DNA of 64,000 nt from positions 806,001 through 870,000 of the forward strand of contig JAQOOI010000017.1 of the NCBI GenBank assembly GCA_028554645.1, in the 5' to 3' direction. The notes beneath the pieces are model-generated. The model was not told where the DNA came from. It worked only from the letters and a program-made list of their open reading frames with translations, and made no database searches. Numbering within the stretch: position 1 is the first letter of the stretch; each line of letters begins with the position of its first letter. Source of the stretch: Omphalotus guepiniiformis (lineage: Eukaryota > Basidiomycota > Agaricomycetes > Agaricales > Omphalotaceae). The position numbers and the translations under genes are program-made. This document shows, piece by piece, positions 31,693 through 43,000 of the stretch.

Positions 31693-33339
31693 TTAACCCC
31701 ACCTCGCATCAAACTTTCCAACACTCTCTGCCAAGGCCCAAGCACACCCAGCATTTTCACTCCCACCAGAGACCATAACCACACTATACGAATCCTCAAC
31801 ATCCCTTGTGGGATCTCGCACCGGAGGCGAAGCAATACCCCCAGACGCTGGACTCTGAAACTTGGGCGGAATATAGGAAACGGGACTCCAGGTACACATA
31901 TGGCACGTCACACTGCAAAATTGATGAGTACCCTCCCGTTGCGACAGGTATTGTCTAATAATGAATGTACGAGGGACCAGAGTCAGATTCAGCTGACAGC
32001 TCGAATAGATAAAATAGCATGGCTGCTTACGATACAGTATCCATCACGGCCCGTACGAACGAGGAGCTGAGGAATCCAGTCCAGCTTATGTGAGTGATAG
32101 ATCCAACCACTGAGGGCGAAGGGACGTCGTAGAGCGCAACGAATGGATCCACACGATCGTTGGCTCGAAGCCTATTAGTTAGATGTAAGCCGATGATACA
32201 TGGTAATCGCGGTGAAGAATAGAAGTAGTAACTTACCGTTGCGCACCCAACCCCGCCATCCCGACCCATTCAAACAATGCCTCCATCGCATCACTCCAAT
32301 CCTCATCCTCAGCTTCGCGTTGTTTCGCTGGACGAGGTGCTAATCGCACAACCGGAATCTTAACATCATCTGTTATCCGTTTTCGAACATCGACTGATAT
32401 GACGCGATTGCTAGTACCACCGAGCTTGAGGAACGCCGTTTCAAGTTCTGAGAGATGTAAAATGTTCACAACACGGATTCACGCGTATTCAAATAGTCCC
32501 CTCACCTTCCGACTCGGATTCCGAAAAGCACAGAACATCCCATGAAGGAGCACTAAGCTCCAAATTACGCTCGCGCGCTCTCCTTTCGTCCCACTGCTTG
32601 AAAGCCAAAACTCTTTTTTGTCTCTCTTTGACCGATTCAGCATCCTTCGCATACAGTGAGATTGAGATCACTGTGCTAGAACAATTTTGCAATTAGCCCT
32701 TATGTTAACAATAACGTAGACACGATAGGAAGCCCCCAAATGACTTGTCCAGATCCGCACGTACCATGTCTCTCATCTCCTTGTTTCCCTTTTCCTTTTG
32801 AGAACCCCACTTTCTTCCCGACTAGACCCAGCTTCTCGTACGTGTCTTTACAAACAGAAAGTGTCAGGACGCCTCGGTAATCGATACACCATAGATCTTC
32901 CGAGTCTAAGCCTGAACCAACGCTAAGAATCGAGAGACCGCTGTAAATAGAATTGTCAATTCATGTCATCTAGCCTTGCTCGCGTTCAACACGCACCTTC
33001 GCGTATCATACGAACTGATAAACCCAGCATGGGCAGCTCCCTCAACAACCTTTGCAAGGCAAACCTTTCCTTGCACGTATCGAGGCGCCTTGAGTGACTT
33101 TTCAAGATCGTTTTCCAGAGCACTGCTTGTCGGGAATATCACATCGATCTGTTGAATAAAATAATAAAACAAAAAGGAACTTTGTTGTTAGTTTGTTTGA
33201 ATGAGAATGGGGCAATTCGTGTTTCACGTTCTTGTTGAGTGAATGGATGACGCAGGGCCAGATGCTTTAGTTTTTGATCTTGTAGACTGCTGCCTGTTGT
33301 GAGCTGGACGCGTTTGTGTTCAACAGGAGTTACATTCAT
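31693..33339 (-). CDS. RNase P/MRP protein subunit, Rpp40-like
   Basis: Part of the RNase P/MRP ribonucleoprotein that processes tRNA and rRNA precursors in the nucleus. The pattern over several exons fits the Rpp40 family: 'QIDVIFPTSSALENDL', 'GFISSYDTRRSGLSILSVGS', 'DLWCIDYRGVLTLSVCKDTY', 'EKLGLVGKKVGFSKGKG' (the K-x-T/D-x-Y-E-x-LGL-x-GK block), 'VISISLYAKDAESVKERQKR', 'SWDVLCFSESESE', 'EALFEWVGMAGLGAQR' (the E-x-L-x-EW-x-G block) and 'VVGSITHISWTGFLSSSFV', ending in a Ser/Gly-rich tail. Assignment rests on motif order, not an alignment. The ATG at 33339 ('MNVTPVEHKRVQL') is my best start. The junction between it and 'QIDVIF' (about 33150-33230) could not be fixed with consistent phase. The terminal exon at 31693-31911 is less sure. 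Confidence 0.65.
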
Positions 33340-33646
33340 GAGAGGATGGTGGATGTAAATGTACAAGGAACAACTTTAAGCGCCCACTGCAGTATGCCTC
33401 TTCTCCTAAAACGTTCTAACGATCTTCAAGGCCAAGATATTTGGTTTACAATTTATATTACAACCCCAAGCAAGGAGTACTAAATGTAATTATACAATTG
33501 AATGTGCGTATGTCTTCTATAGATCTCTAAAGGCTCTGGCGTCCCGACGACCAAGTGGTATAAGAGCCTATGATCCAGGATTGCCAAAAAAAAAAGCATG
33601 ATTCAAAAATGCAACACGGATTAAGTACGCGAACCAAAAAAAATCC
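33340..33646. other. Intergenic spacer
   Basis: 3' untranslated region of HMG-CoA synthase and promoter of the Rpp40-like gene. Nothing else is seen. Confidence 0.5.
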
Positions 33647-35314
33647 TTAAGCAACAGGCGCCTTGACGTATTTACGCCTGAACTTGGAGTCGACGCTGGC
33701 GAGGTAATAAGCTCCGGGCCAGATGTTGTCCACAGATCCCTCCGGCTCGTAGTCTTTCGCGTTGTGGTTCTTCTCGCGGAGCTAATAAAGAGACATGCCC
33801 ACGTCAACATAATGTGGTTTTAATGTATAAAATGTTTACTCACAGCAAGAGCATCCACGAAGTCCTGGCAAGGCACAACCTTCATCGCAGCAAGACGTTT
33901 CGTCAAATCCATCTTCTCCTTGATATCCGTCGTGTCCCCCTTCACTCTCAGGGCGAAGAAACTCGCCGCACAACCAGAGCCGAACGCATACAAGCTAACC
34001 CTCTTGTCCTTGAACGCCGCAGGCTCAACGTTGCTCACAAGCGACGCGAGACAGCCGTACAAGCTACCAGTGTACATGTTACCCAATCGCTTGGAGCAAG
34101 CCATTGCGGGATCCACCTTCTCAGCAAAGCTCTTCTTACCGAGCGAGATGAAGGTCTTCTCTACATTCTTGTCAGAGAGCGAAGCCTTTCTAGTCAAGCT
34201 GCGGAAAGTCTCTGCATCTGCCGGAGGAAGACTGGCGAACAAGGGGTTTTGCGGCGAAGCAAGGAAATCGTTGTAGAGCATGCGAGCATGACCTTTGACG
34301 GCCTGCTTGCCGTAGGGGCTGTGGAAGATGGCGTAGTCGACGGAGTCAATCGAGAAGCTGGACTCGGCGTGTCCATTTGCATGGCCATTGAGTGCGGCTC
34401 TCTTGGCTAATCTGGCAACCTTTTCGCGGTAAGCAGTGTAGGCTTGGTCAAGAGCCGAGGTGTAAGTAACGACCGAGACTGGTCCGTCAACCTCGGGGTA
34501 TTCCGAGGATAGGTTAGGCTTGTAAAAGTCGTATGTGTTCGACATGTAGTTCCCATGAACGGCTGTGTGAGAATTGCAAAGTAGTCAGTAAGAAGCAGAT
34601 TGCAGATCTAATACGTCAGAACTCACGTTCAAACACAATAGGCGCACCAGGCCCAATGAGCATGGCGACGGCACCTGCTCCACCAGCAGGACGTGCAGCA
34701 CCCTCAGCGTAAACTGCAATGTCACCTGCCACGACAATGGCATTCCTTCCATCCCATGAACTAGACTCGATCCAGTTAAGCGCGTTGAAGAGAGCGGCGG
34801 TGGATCCGTAGCACGCATTCTTGGAGTCAATACCCTCAATGTCGTAGTTGCCAGACTCCGCGAACAAGTCCATGAGAGTGGTCTTGACCGACTTTGATTT
34901 GTCGATGATAGTTTCTGTGCCGACATCGATGCGACCGATGGATTTTGGGTCAACGTTGAACTTTTCAAGAAGTCCGGAGACAGCTGCGAAGGAAGGATCA
35001 GCATACAAAAACGCGTTTTGCAGGTTGTACCGGTACATACCATTCAACGCGAAAGAGTTGATGTCCTCACGGTCATCGGGCCATGCCATGTATTCCTGAC
35101 CAAGACCGATGGTGTATTTTCCTTTGGAGACACCGTCAAACTCCTCAAGATCTGCCTCAGAGATGCACTGTACCGATTGAATCGATAAGAATTAGCTGGA
35201 ATGTCGATCGAGAAGAAGACATACACGGAGGGGGAAGTAGACCTCCATTCCAAGGATACCGACATCCTTAGGACGAGGAATTTCAGCAGCGACGGGAGTA
35301 AGAGAAACGGTCAT
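33647..35314 (-). CDS. ERG13: Hydroxymethylglutaryl-CoA synthase
   Basis: Condenses acetyl-CoA with acetoacetyl-CoA to HMG-CoA, the step before HMG-CoA reductase in the mevalonate and ergosterol pathway. The ATG at 35314 gives '[20 protein letters not shown]', then 'LGMEVYFP'. Family motifs: '[11 protein letters not shown]' (catalytic Glu region), '[18 protein letters not shown]' (nucleophile Cys), '[20 protein letters not shown]', 'YCFHSPYGK'-type block seen here as 'AIFHSPYGK' (catalytic His), '[15 protein letters not shown]' and '[17 protein letters not shown]'. The end '...[20 protein letters not shown]' closes at TAA 33647-33649. Four exons are apparent, with introns near 33787-33845, 34548-34625 and 35168-35226. 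The protein is about 480 residues, the usual length. A TATA box lies 62 bases upstream of the ATG. Confidence 0.95.
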
Positions 35315-35375
35315 TGTAGATGATAGACAGAAGAAGAGGATGGGGAGTAAAGGAATGATATAGAATTAATCAAGG

Positions 35376-35382
35376 TTATATA
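35376..35382 (-). promoter_or_regulatory. TATA box of HMG-CoA synthase gene
   Basis: TATATAA on the minus strand, 62-68 bases before the start codon at 35314. Position and sequence fit a core promoter; no transcript data are available. Confidence 0.45.
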
Positions 35383-35448
35383 GGCGAGAATATATATCAG
35401 ACGATGAAAATAAAAAACAGAGTAAAAACGAAATTCGAATATGGTACG

Positions 35449-35458
35449 ATCACACCAA
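35449..35458 (+). promoter_or_regulatory. Sterol-element-like ATCACACCAA upstream of HMG-CoA synthase
   Basis: Resembles the SREBP/Sre1 site ATCACCCCAC at 7 of 10 bases, about 135 bases upstream of the start. Sterol genes are known Sre1 targets in basidiomycete yeasts. The match is imperfect. Confidence 0.2.
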
Positions 35459-35459
35459 C

Positions 35460-38400
35460 CAGCTTGCGCCCAAATTTCCAGCGCTTCTCTTTTGGGCCAA
35501 GCCGTCTACTCTTCTTCTCTTTACATCTCCCTGTTTCTCAACCTTGTTCCTTTGCTTTAACTCTCTTCTGTATTCACTACTCGGGGTTACCTCAAACAAT
35601 TCCTATGTCTCGGTTTGAATATTTTTTAGATCTTATCAGGAAATAAGATATCGGGCACAATATCATCGATTCACGCTTCCCGATATCCTTTTCCTATTCG
35701 AACGCCTACTTTGGAGCGAATCTACTTTACAAAAATACACACATAATGTTCATGGCGGCAGATGACCCTCTTACTCTCTTTTACCCTGTACCAACGCACC
35801 CGCGTAGACTAGTATAAGGTTCTATTGTCGACTTTCGTACGTATTCAGTCCGCTGCCATCAAATGAGCAAAAATCATAGGGCTCAATAGTGAGACATGCG
35901 GCCGTAAAGCTTCGAGTTACTCGTCGACCTCGATCTCCCGAGCAGAAACTCCGCATTTGTTACTCTTGTTTCTTGAAGACAAATGAGCTGTTGTCGGACG
36001 TATTGTGACGAAGAAGAGGTATGAATAGGTATGAATTCATACACATCATATGTTTCATTCTGCATTAGATCTTTCCTACCGGCGGCGTGCTTGCGGGACG
36101 AAGAATCGCCGCGGACGTTTCTCCGCCGATCGCGGCGGCATCTCTGCTGTGCTACTTCCTACAGAACAGTGCATAAATTGCTTCAGGTTTACAGATGCAA
36201 CTGTTTGAGGCTGACCTGACATGAACATGCAGATTGTTCTGCATCATCCTACCTCAATCAAGTGCTTCATTCATTTTACATACATTCACCATGTGTAGGC
36301 TTGAGTGCGGGAAGGTTAGTATGTATTGATTCCTGCTGGATTCCTGCCTGCTTCACATCGCTTGAAGCTACCTCAAGGCTGAGATATATATTTGATCTTA
36401 TCCTGTGATAGAAATATCAACACCTGTTGAGAGGGACTGCCAACGCATCAAACATACTAACTGGTAATTTATTTCTCTGACACTGATATTCTCACTGTAT
36501 CTTAGTCCCAATAGCAATACTTACAGTCTTTCATGATAATATCATGATTCAAAACTACCCTGCCACCCCTCTCCTTTCCCCTTTCACTCCCTCAGGGTCA
36601 GGTCCAAAACTACCGGATGTAGATAGGTTATCAAAGGGGTTGACTCCTGTCATGCCTACTGCACCCTACATAACTTGGGCCTGGGCCGGAATATAACTAT
36701 GTAGCTGCATAGTACGGAGATATGCATCGCTCCCAGCACATCTTGACCAAGACCAGTCGTGAGACTGCTCGCTGTCAAAGCTCTGGTCATCTTGCACAGT
36801 ATCAACTTCAACCAGTGAGAGGGTTACAGATGATACAAAGCGAAATGTTTCCACGTACAGCGTTATGGGCAGACCGCACGTATAACCTACTGGTACCTGG
36901 AGCCCAACAAATGAACGCGACAAATGGTCCACGACGCAAGGTTAAATTCAAACCTTGAATTTAAAGTTCGCTGGAATGTCTTTTGTTACTCCAGTGGAAG
37001 TTGATACTACAATGTTTAGCACGATGGTCACTGTCAATCCGTCAGTATTTCGAGCTATGCCCATCGTTCTAGCGCTAGGCAGACAACGATAAAGATAGGA
37101 CGATCCACACGAAGTCCTACCTGGTCATATCATTAGCCTAGTGGCACCACTCCAATGTGACTCTTTTAATTGACTTGTTCTGTTGGACCCATTCTTCTCT
37201 GCGATGCCGTTTCATTAGACGTTCGGCGTTGTCTTTCTTCGTGCATTCAACCTGTCTGGCGTATCCTCTACACCAAATTCATTCATTGATGATAAACATA
37301 TGTAGAGCCATTGATCACTAGAGAAGGGGGAGTGTCCACTGTCTGTAAACCTTGATATCGATAAAGCGAAGGTACGTGCGACCCGTTCTAAACCCTGCAT
37401 CATCGTTCAGCCAGCTGGCATGAACCCACATACATATCGCCAACGACCACTCTGCACCCAGCTCATCGGGAGAATCTTCGACTTCTGCCACCCACAACAC
37501 AAGGACATCCGTTCTTCGGAGAAGAAGCCTGAAATCAATCTCCTCAAGAAGTTCTTCGAGTCTCCACGTTTTGCGTTCTCTTCGATCTCCACATGACGCC
37601 TGATGGCCAGATTTAAACCTTCGGACTATTAGACGGAGCCGATTGTCGATGGCTTCGTCAACGTCTCCGATGGTAGACTACTTAGTTCTGTATTCAGATA
37701 CATACCATGTAAAGAATCAATTTTCTCCATAATTTGTGAAACATGAAAGCATACCTATTTAATGTCGGCTGCTTTCCACGCGTGTGCGCTGTGTCATCTC
37801 ATTTAATTGCTTTTGCATCCTACAAATTGACCGTTTTCTTGCATGTGCGTTGTCGACCAGCTCGTCCTGCAGATACGACGATAATCCGACTGAGAGAATC
37901 CAGGTACGATGGATGCCACCGAGTCTTGGAGCGAAAACGAGCCTACTTCAGCCAATCCGTCTTGCAGCTTTTAGTGTGAACCCAAGGGAACATCCTCGGA
38001 AACATATTGATGGACAGCGGTGGTGCGGTGGTCTCGTCATCAGGTGCATCCAGCAAAGCAATCGAGTTGACCTAGCACCACGAACGCAATGACACGTCAA
38101 GAGTCGAGAAGCGAGAGGTGTCGCTTGAGTGAGCCCGCAAATTTCAGAGTGGCAAGCATATATAGTGCATAGACGGAGTCAAGCCTGAGCTTGAACGAAT
38201 ACGAGAAGCAGTGAACGATATGCCGCCTGAGTTTCTATCATCGATATATCGCGACGCTCCATTGGGCACTGAGATCTGAGAGTCGAATTACTACAATTTG
38301 CATCTTGTTGGCTACCTTTTCATGAATCGTCTATTGACCTTGAATGAAACTCTTCTTGGTGAGTCAGTTGTGAAGCTTTCAGCGCTCTACAGCATAGTAA

Positions 38401-38477
38401 GTCACGTGGAAGGGTTAACGCCGGTCGCAGGGTGCGCGGCATTTCTTAGTTGGACACTTTCAACTGCATGCTAAAGA
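35460..38477. other. Gene-poor stretch, about 3 kb
   Basis: Longest gap in the window. It has AT-rich runs, many short frames on both strands and no recognisable transposon protein, terminal repeat or tRNA. One open stretch on the minus strand (37318-37677) is listed separately. Confidence 0.5.
37318..37677 (-). pseudogene. Possible relic coding fragment (unrecognised), about 119 open codons without a usable start
   Basis: The minus-strand frame is open stop to stop. Its residue composition looks protein-like: 'GDVDEAIDNRLRLIVRRF', 'TWRLEELLEEIDFRLLLRR' and 'VLVLWVAEVEDSPDELGAEW', ending '...RFIDIKVYRQWTLPLL'. The first ATG is 70 codons in. Adjacent frames on the same strand also run long, which can mean frameshift decay. 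I do not recognise a family. It could equally be one exon of a missed gene or chance. Confidence 0.25.
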
Positions 38478-39829
38478 ATGTCCTCCACTACCACAACCGA
38501 ATCACCTTCCACTCAGCTTCCACCTATTGATACAGAATTAAGAACCCAGGAAATTGAAACAATACCTTCTATCCCTTCAGACGCGACGTCCAAGCCAGAC
38601 AATGTCAATGACCCTACTTCGCAGAACTCGAACTCAGAGCCCGAGGCCGAGCCCGACACACCTACATCCTCAACAGATTCTTCCAACTCTTTCACAACCG
38701 TAACAGCGGACATATCTTCGTCTGCAGTTATCGTTGATCGCCCTTCTAGCTCTGATGTACTGGCCGAGCTCGATATTTCGTCGCGGAGAAGTAGTTCTAG
38801 CTCGATACATGTTCCTTCTGTCGAAGTCGTCTCTCCTGGGGGCACTGGCGCTGTCGCTAGTTCTAGCAATACGACACTTGAAACACCTAGACCACCAAGA
38901 TCATTGGGGCGCAGTGTCAAGCCTCGCAAGGCTTCTTTGACCCACCCGGAGCAAGGGTGGGACGATGGAACGGTCTCTGATGGTAATGTGTTCGAATATA
39001 AGACAGAGCAGGAGGTTTCCCGACGTAAGCGCTACATTAATTCGTGAAATTCGTACTAAGGAGGTTTACAGGTGTGACATATACCGAGAAGAAAGTAATA
39101 GAGTCCATGAGTATGGCATACGAAGGGAACTGGATGTTCTCCAAGGTCTTTAGCGAAGGTGCATACATGGCTTCTGGTTTTGTGCATATACTGCCACGGG
39201 GTCGAAAGGGTACGAAGAACGTGAAAGACAACACATATGTACGTGAAATACATTCTGGACTATGATCACTACGAATAACGCTCTTTTAGATCTTTTTTGT
39301 AATTGAAGGCGCGGTGAATGTCAAGATACACAATACCGCCTACATCCTTTCACCCGGTGGATCATTCACTGTTCCCAGAGGTAGAGCAAATAATTGCCAC
39401 CAGTCCCGGACTCTCTTCTTCTAACTAACTGTCCTTCTCATAGGCAATACGTATTCCATTGAGAACATCTCTGAACGAACAGCTAAACTCATGTTTGCGC
39501 AAGCCCGTGAAGTCACAGTGGGCGAACAGGAAGACCCTATACGGCTAGTACGCGGTCAGCAAACGAGGTACCTCCCTGCTGCTCTGCCCACATCCAAAGT
39601 CGTCATTCTGCTCGGATGGATCTTCGAGCGCTTGCTCAAGCGCTTCGTCAAATACCGCAAGGTGGTCCTGGCATGGTATCTCAAGTCGGCGATGCTGGTG
39701 GCACGCCATGTGAAAGGCCCTAGAGCGTACCTCGCGTTCTTTGTTTTGGGTTTTTTGTTTAGGAGTTTAACACCGTCTAAAGGGTTACTCCCGAAGATCA
39801 ATATCCAATTCATAGCGCCTGAAAAATAG
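38478..39829 (+). CDS. CENP-C/Mif2-like cupin-domain protein, short form with hydrophobic C-terminal tail
   Basis: Four exons (38478-39024, 39072-39238, 39290-39380, 39444-39829) encode 396 residues. The first 170 are Ser/Thr/Pro-rich and look disordered. Then 'PRSLGRSVKPRKASLTHPEQ' and 'GWDDGTVSDGNVFEYKTEQE' lead into a cupin: 'VTYTEKKVIESMS', 'MFSKVFSEGAYMASGFVHIL', 'KGTKNVKDNTYIFFVIEGAV', 'NTAYILSPGGSFTVPRGNTY' and 'SIENISERTAKLMFAQARE'. This is the order and spacing of the Mif2/CENP-C C-terminal dimerisation domain that holds the inner kinetochore together. The protein is shorter than usual fungal Mif2. The CENP-C motif that binds CENP-A nucleosomes is at most degenerate. About 100 extra residues follow the cupin, with two hydrophobic stretches ('VVILLGWIFERLL', 'AYLAFFVLGFLF'). 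Confidence 0.75.
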
Positions 39830-40087
39830 GGCCCGCCTCGTTTTCCTCTTCGTCGATTGCGGCTGTAATGTGTATAGTATCTTGTGTATATATCTTAGTA
39901 GGGATCTAGCCCGTTGTATCTATGATAGAGTATATCTGACATGATTTCAAAGAGTTTCAGCTATGCGAGTTTTTGAAAGACGAGTATCGAGTTTGACCCA
40001 GAGGAGGTACTTTGACCGTACAGATAGAAGACTACAAAGTGTACATTTTATACAAACCACCGCTAAATTCATATACATAGCCATCTC

Positions 40088-43000
40088 TCACTCTTGTGTA
40101 GGCTCAACTGCATCAGATTCGACACCAGTTCCTTCCTCTTCTTCACCGTCGCCTCCTCCATCCGTTTCCATTTCCTGCTGTGCCTTCCTATAAAAGAAAA
40201 CGATTCGATAAGAGCTCAAACGACTGTGAAGCGGCGTACCTGAAAGCTTCACGACACTCATTTCTGATCGAAGTATTCTTCCATCGTTGTCGACGGGAAG
40301 TAGGCGCTAACAGATCTTCATCCAACGCTAAAAATTCATGCCATGGTTAGCGCTTCAGATTCAGAAGTCAGCGGAAGAGGCAAGACACACCACTGTCTTC
40401 CCCCAACATCTTCAATTTCCCAGTGTCGACGTATTGCCTACATACATACATGAGTGAATAATCGCCCTTCAAAGGGAACAACAAGGGGGACATACCAAGA
40501 CTGTTGCTTATCGAAGAACCGCACAAAGTACATCTTGGCCTCCTTTTTCTTCTTCTTTTTTACATTGTCGGCAATTTTCTTGACACCTTTAGGTATTTTG
40601 GGATCATCACGTTCGAATACCACCGCAGGCCACCAAGGGAAGGTATCTATAGGTGACTGAATCAGTATCACAGAACACGTTGCGGGGAAGGAGAGTCGAA
40701 GTATCTGCTTTAGCCCAAACTAGCGTGCCACCTTCCAAATCCTGTCCAGGTCCAAGCAGAATTGCTCCCGGGTCTGAATCTTGCGTCGTCGTGGCAAGAA
40801 CAGATGAAGATGTCTGAGCTTCTTTCTTGATTAAGGGCCCGGAAGATGATTGACCGGCCTGAGATTGGGAAGCTTCTTTTCCCCGCGCGCCATCGTCTTC
40901 ACTTAAAGAGCTAAGGTCAGACTCGGCTTCACCTTTGTCGGCCTTCTTGACAACCGATGAAGACGAAGGATCTGGAATTGCAGGCTCTGCATCAACATCA
41001 AGAGCAGATGTTGACGGTTCTGGTTCTGGTTCTAGTCCTGGTTCTGGCTCAGTAAAGGAGGCGGCTTGCTTCAACCTTGCCCTCTCCGCCTTTCGCCTCA
41101 GGTTTTTCTCTCGCCGCGTCGCAGGCGAGTCCAACTCCTCGATGATTACTTTGCCGTTAGCGCGTATGACAGTCCCAATAGGAGGCAAGCGTCCCTCTTC
41201 GATGTACGACAGCGGGTTCTCGAAAAGCTCATCATCTATTTTCATGATGTCCTCCGATGATGGTCCAACCTGGGTATCTATTTGGGTATCCAATGGCAGG
41301 TCATTGACGGGCTGACCCTGATCCACGTCCATTTGCATAGATTCATCCGCAGCAGCGGCCGCTGCGGCCTGTGACAGAGCGCGTAATCCCACGGGTACCG
41401 ACACAGCATCGCTCCTTGATGATTGTGGTGCAGATATTTGCCCATCAACTGTGGCGCTCTCACCATGCTCCAACGTCTGATTATCCTCCTCCGTCGTACT
41501 GAATACAGACAACCCAGACGCGGCACGATCAACACGCATTTTCTTTTTAGGCGGAGGCACCGCAGGTCTTTCCGCTGCAGGAATTCTACCCCCTCTCTTT
41601 TGATCAGCGGGTAAAATCCAACCAGCGTTGAAGTATTTGAAGGAATGTTGCTTGTCGACGTCCTCCAGAAGACCAGGATGTGAAGGTAAAGGCTCTGCTA
41701 TAGACTTTTTTGACCTGAGAGAATGGATAGCGGAAGAAGTCGATGCACCAAAGTCTTCGCCACTGAGTGATGAACCAGATATCGGACTAGCCTCCACACG
41801 TCCTGAACTCCTCGTTCGAAGTTTTCGCGATTCAGGCGGGATTTGAAATTGTCCTTCGAGGCCAGGAACTCTATCTTTCGCTGTACGGCTTTTTGGGGCT
41901 TTGCCTTTACGAGGTTTAGGAGGGGCAGGCGGCGGCGGCGGGGGTGGAGGCTTGAAGACGGGAAACTCAAAGCTGAAAAGTGAGGAAATAGGGTCGGTGT
42001 TCAAAAGGAGAGGGATGTCGTCCTTCACAGCGTCGAGAGAGAAAAGAAGTTCGAGCAGTTCGAGAGGAGGTTCGAGATCGCCGATTAGGGAGACCGAAGG
42101 TATAGCAGATGGAACGGGAGTTGGATTCTCGACTTTTGTCTCGCCATCGGCTTCAGCGTGGGCCTTGCCTTCTGAGCTAGCCGGAGGAAGATATTTCGTC
42201 GTGGAGAGACGTTCAAGACCTTCTAGTATAGGCCCTGCAGCATTTCGTATCTTCCCAGCAGTCTTGTAGAAAGGCGTTCCTGGTTTATTATACAGCATTG
42301 CGTTGTCCAGCACGAGTTCTATGTCGTCCTGCGCTACTATGAACATTGGAAAGAGGAAGTAATCATGAAAATCTCGCACCTTGAAATCCTTAATGTCCCA
42401 ATACTCGTGTTTATCCAATCTCTCGTCGATGACAGTCCAACACATCGGTCGAGTGATGATATCAAAGTAATCAGGTACTTCAGCTTTGCTGACAGGATTC
42501 TTGAAGTAATCGTTCTTGTCAAGCCTTGATAGCATCAAGTTCAGGAAGATCATCTGAAAGTCATGCAAAGAAACTCACCCTACGATACGCTCAAAAGCAA
42601 GCCGAAGCGGAGGCTCGTGAGGAAACAGACAGGTTGAGAATATCTCCTGAATGATCTCCAACTGCTGTTGTTTCCTAGTCTCCCGCTTCCAAGTCAACTT
42701 CGTGAGCTCGCGTACAGATTCGAGATCTTTTTGCAACATCCGCAATTGCTACATATGACCCCAACAATCAGTGACGCGACACGCTGATAAAGATTCTTTG
42801 CTCACCTCAAGCTTCATAGCTCTTTCTTCCTCACTCTGTAGTTTATTATTGGCACCATTAGCCGTCCAAGGCTCGAGGTGAAGCCTCTTGAGCAACGGTG
42901 CGCCTCGCCTAGCTTCTCGCTTCAAGCTCCAATACCGACACACCAAGAGGAGAAAATCATATTTCTTCCTCAGCACTACCTTGGAAATGTACTGAGAGAT

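Noticed and set aside
37784..38092. 102-codon plus-strand frame in the gene-poor gap
   Set aside because: Cys/Ser/Arg-skewed composition, overlapping frames of similar length, and no recognisable domain.
35460..38477. Transposon remnant in the largest gap
   Set aside because: No terminal repeats, target duplications, reverse transcriptase, integrase or transposase motifs could be seen by eye.
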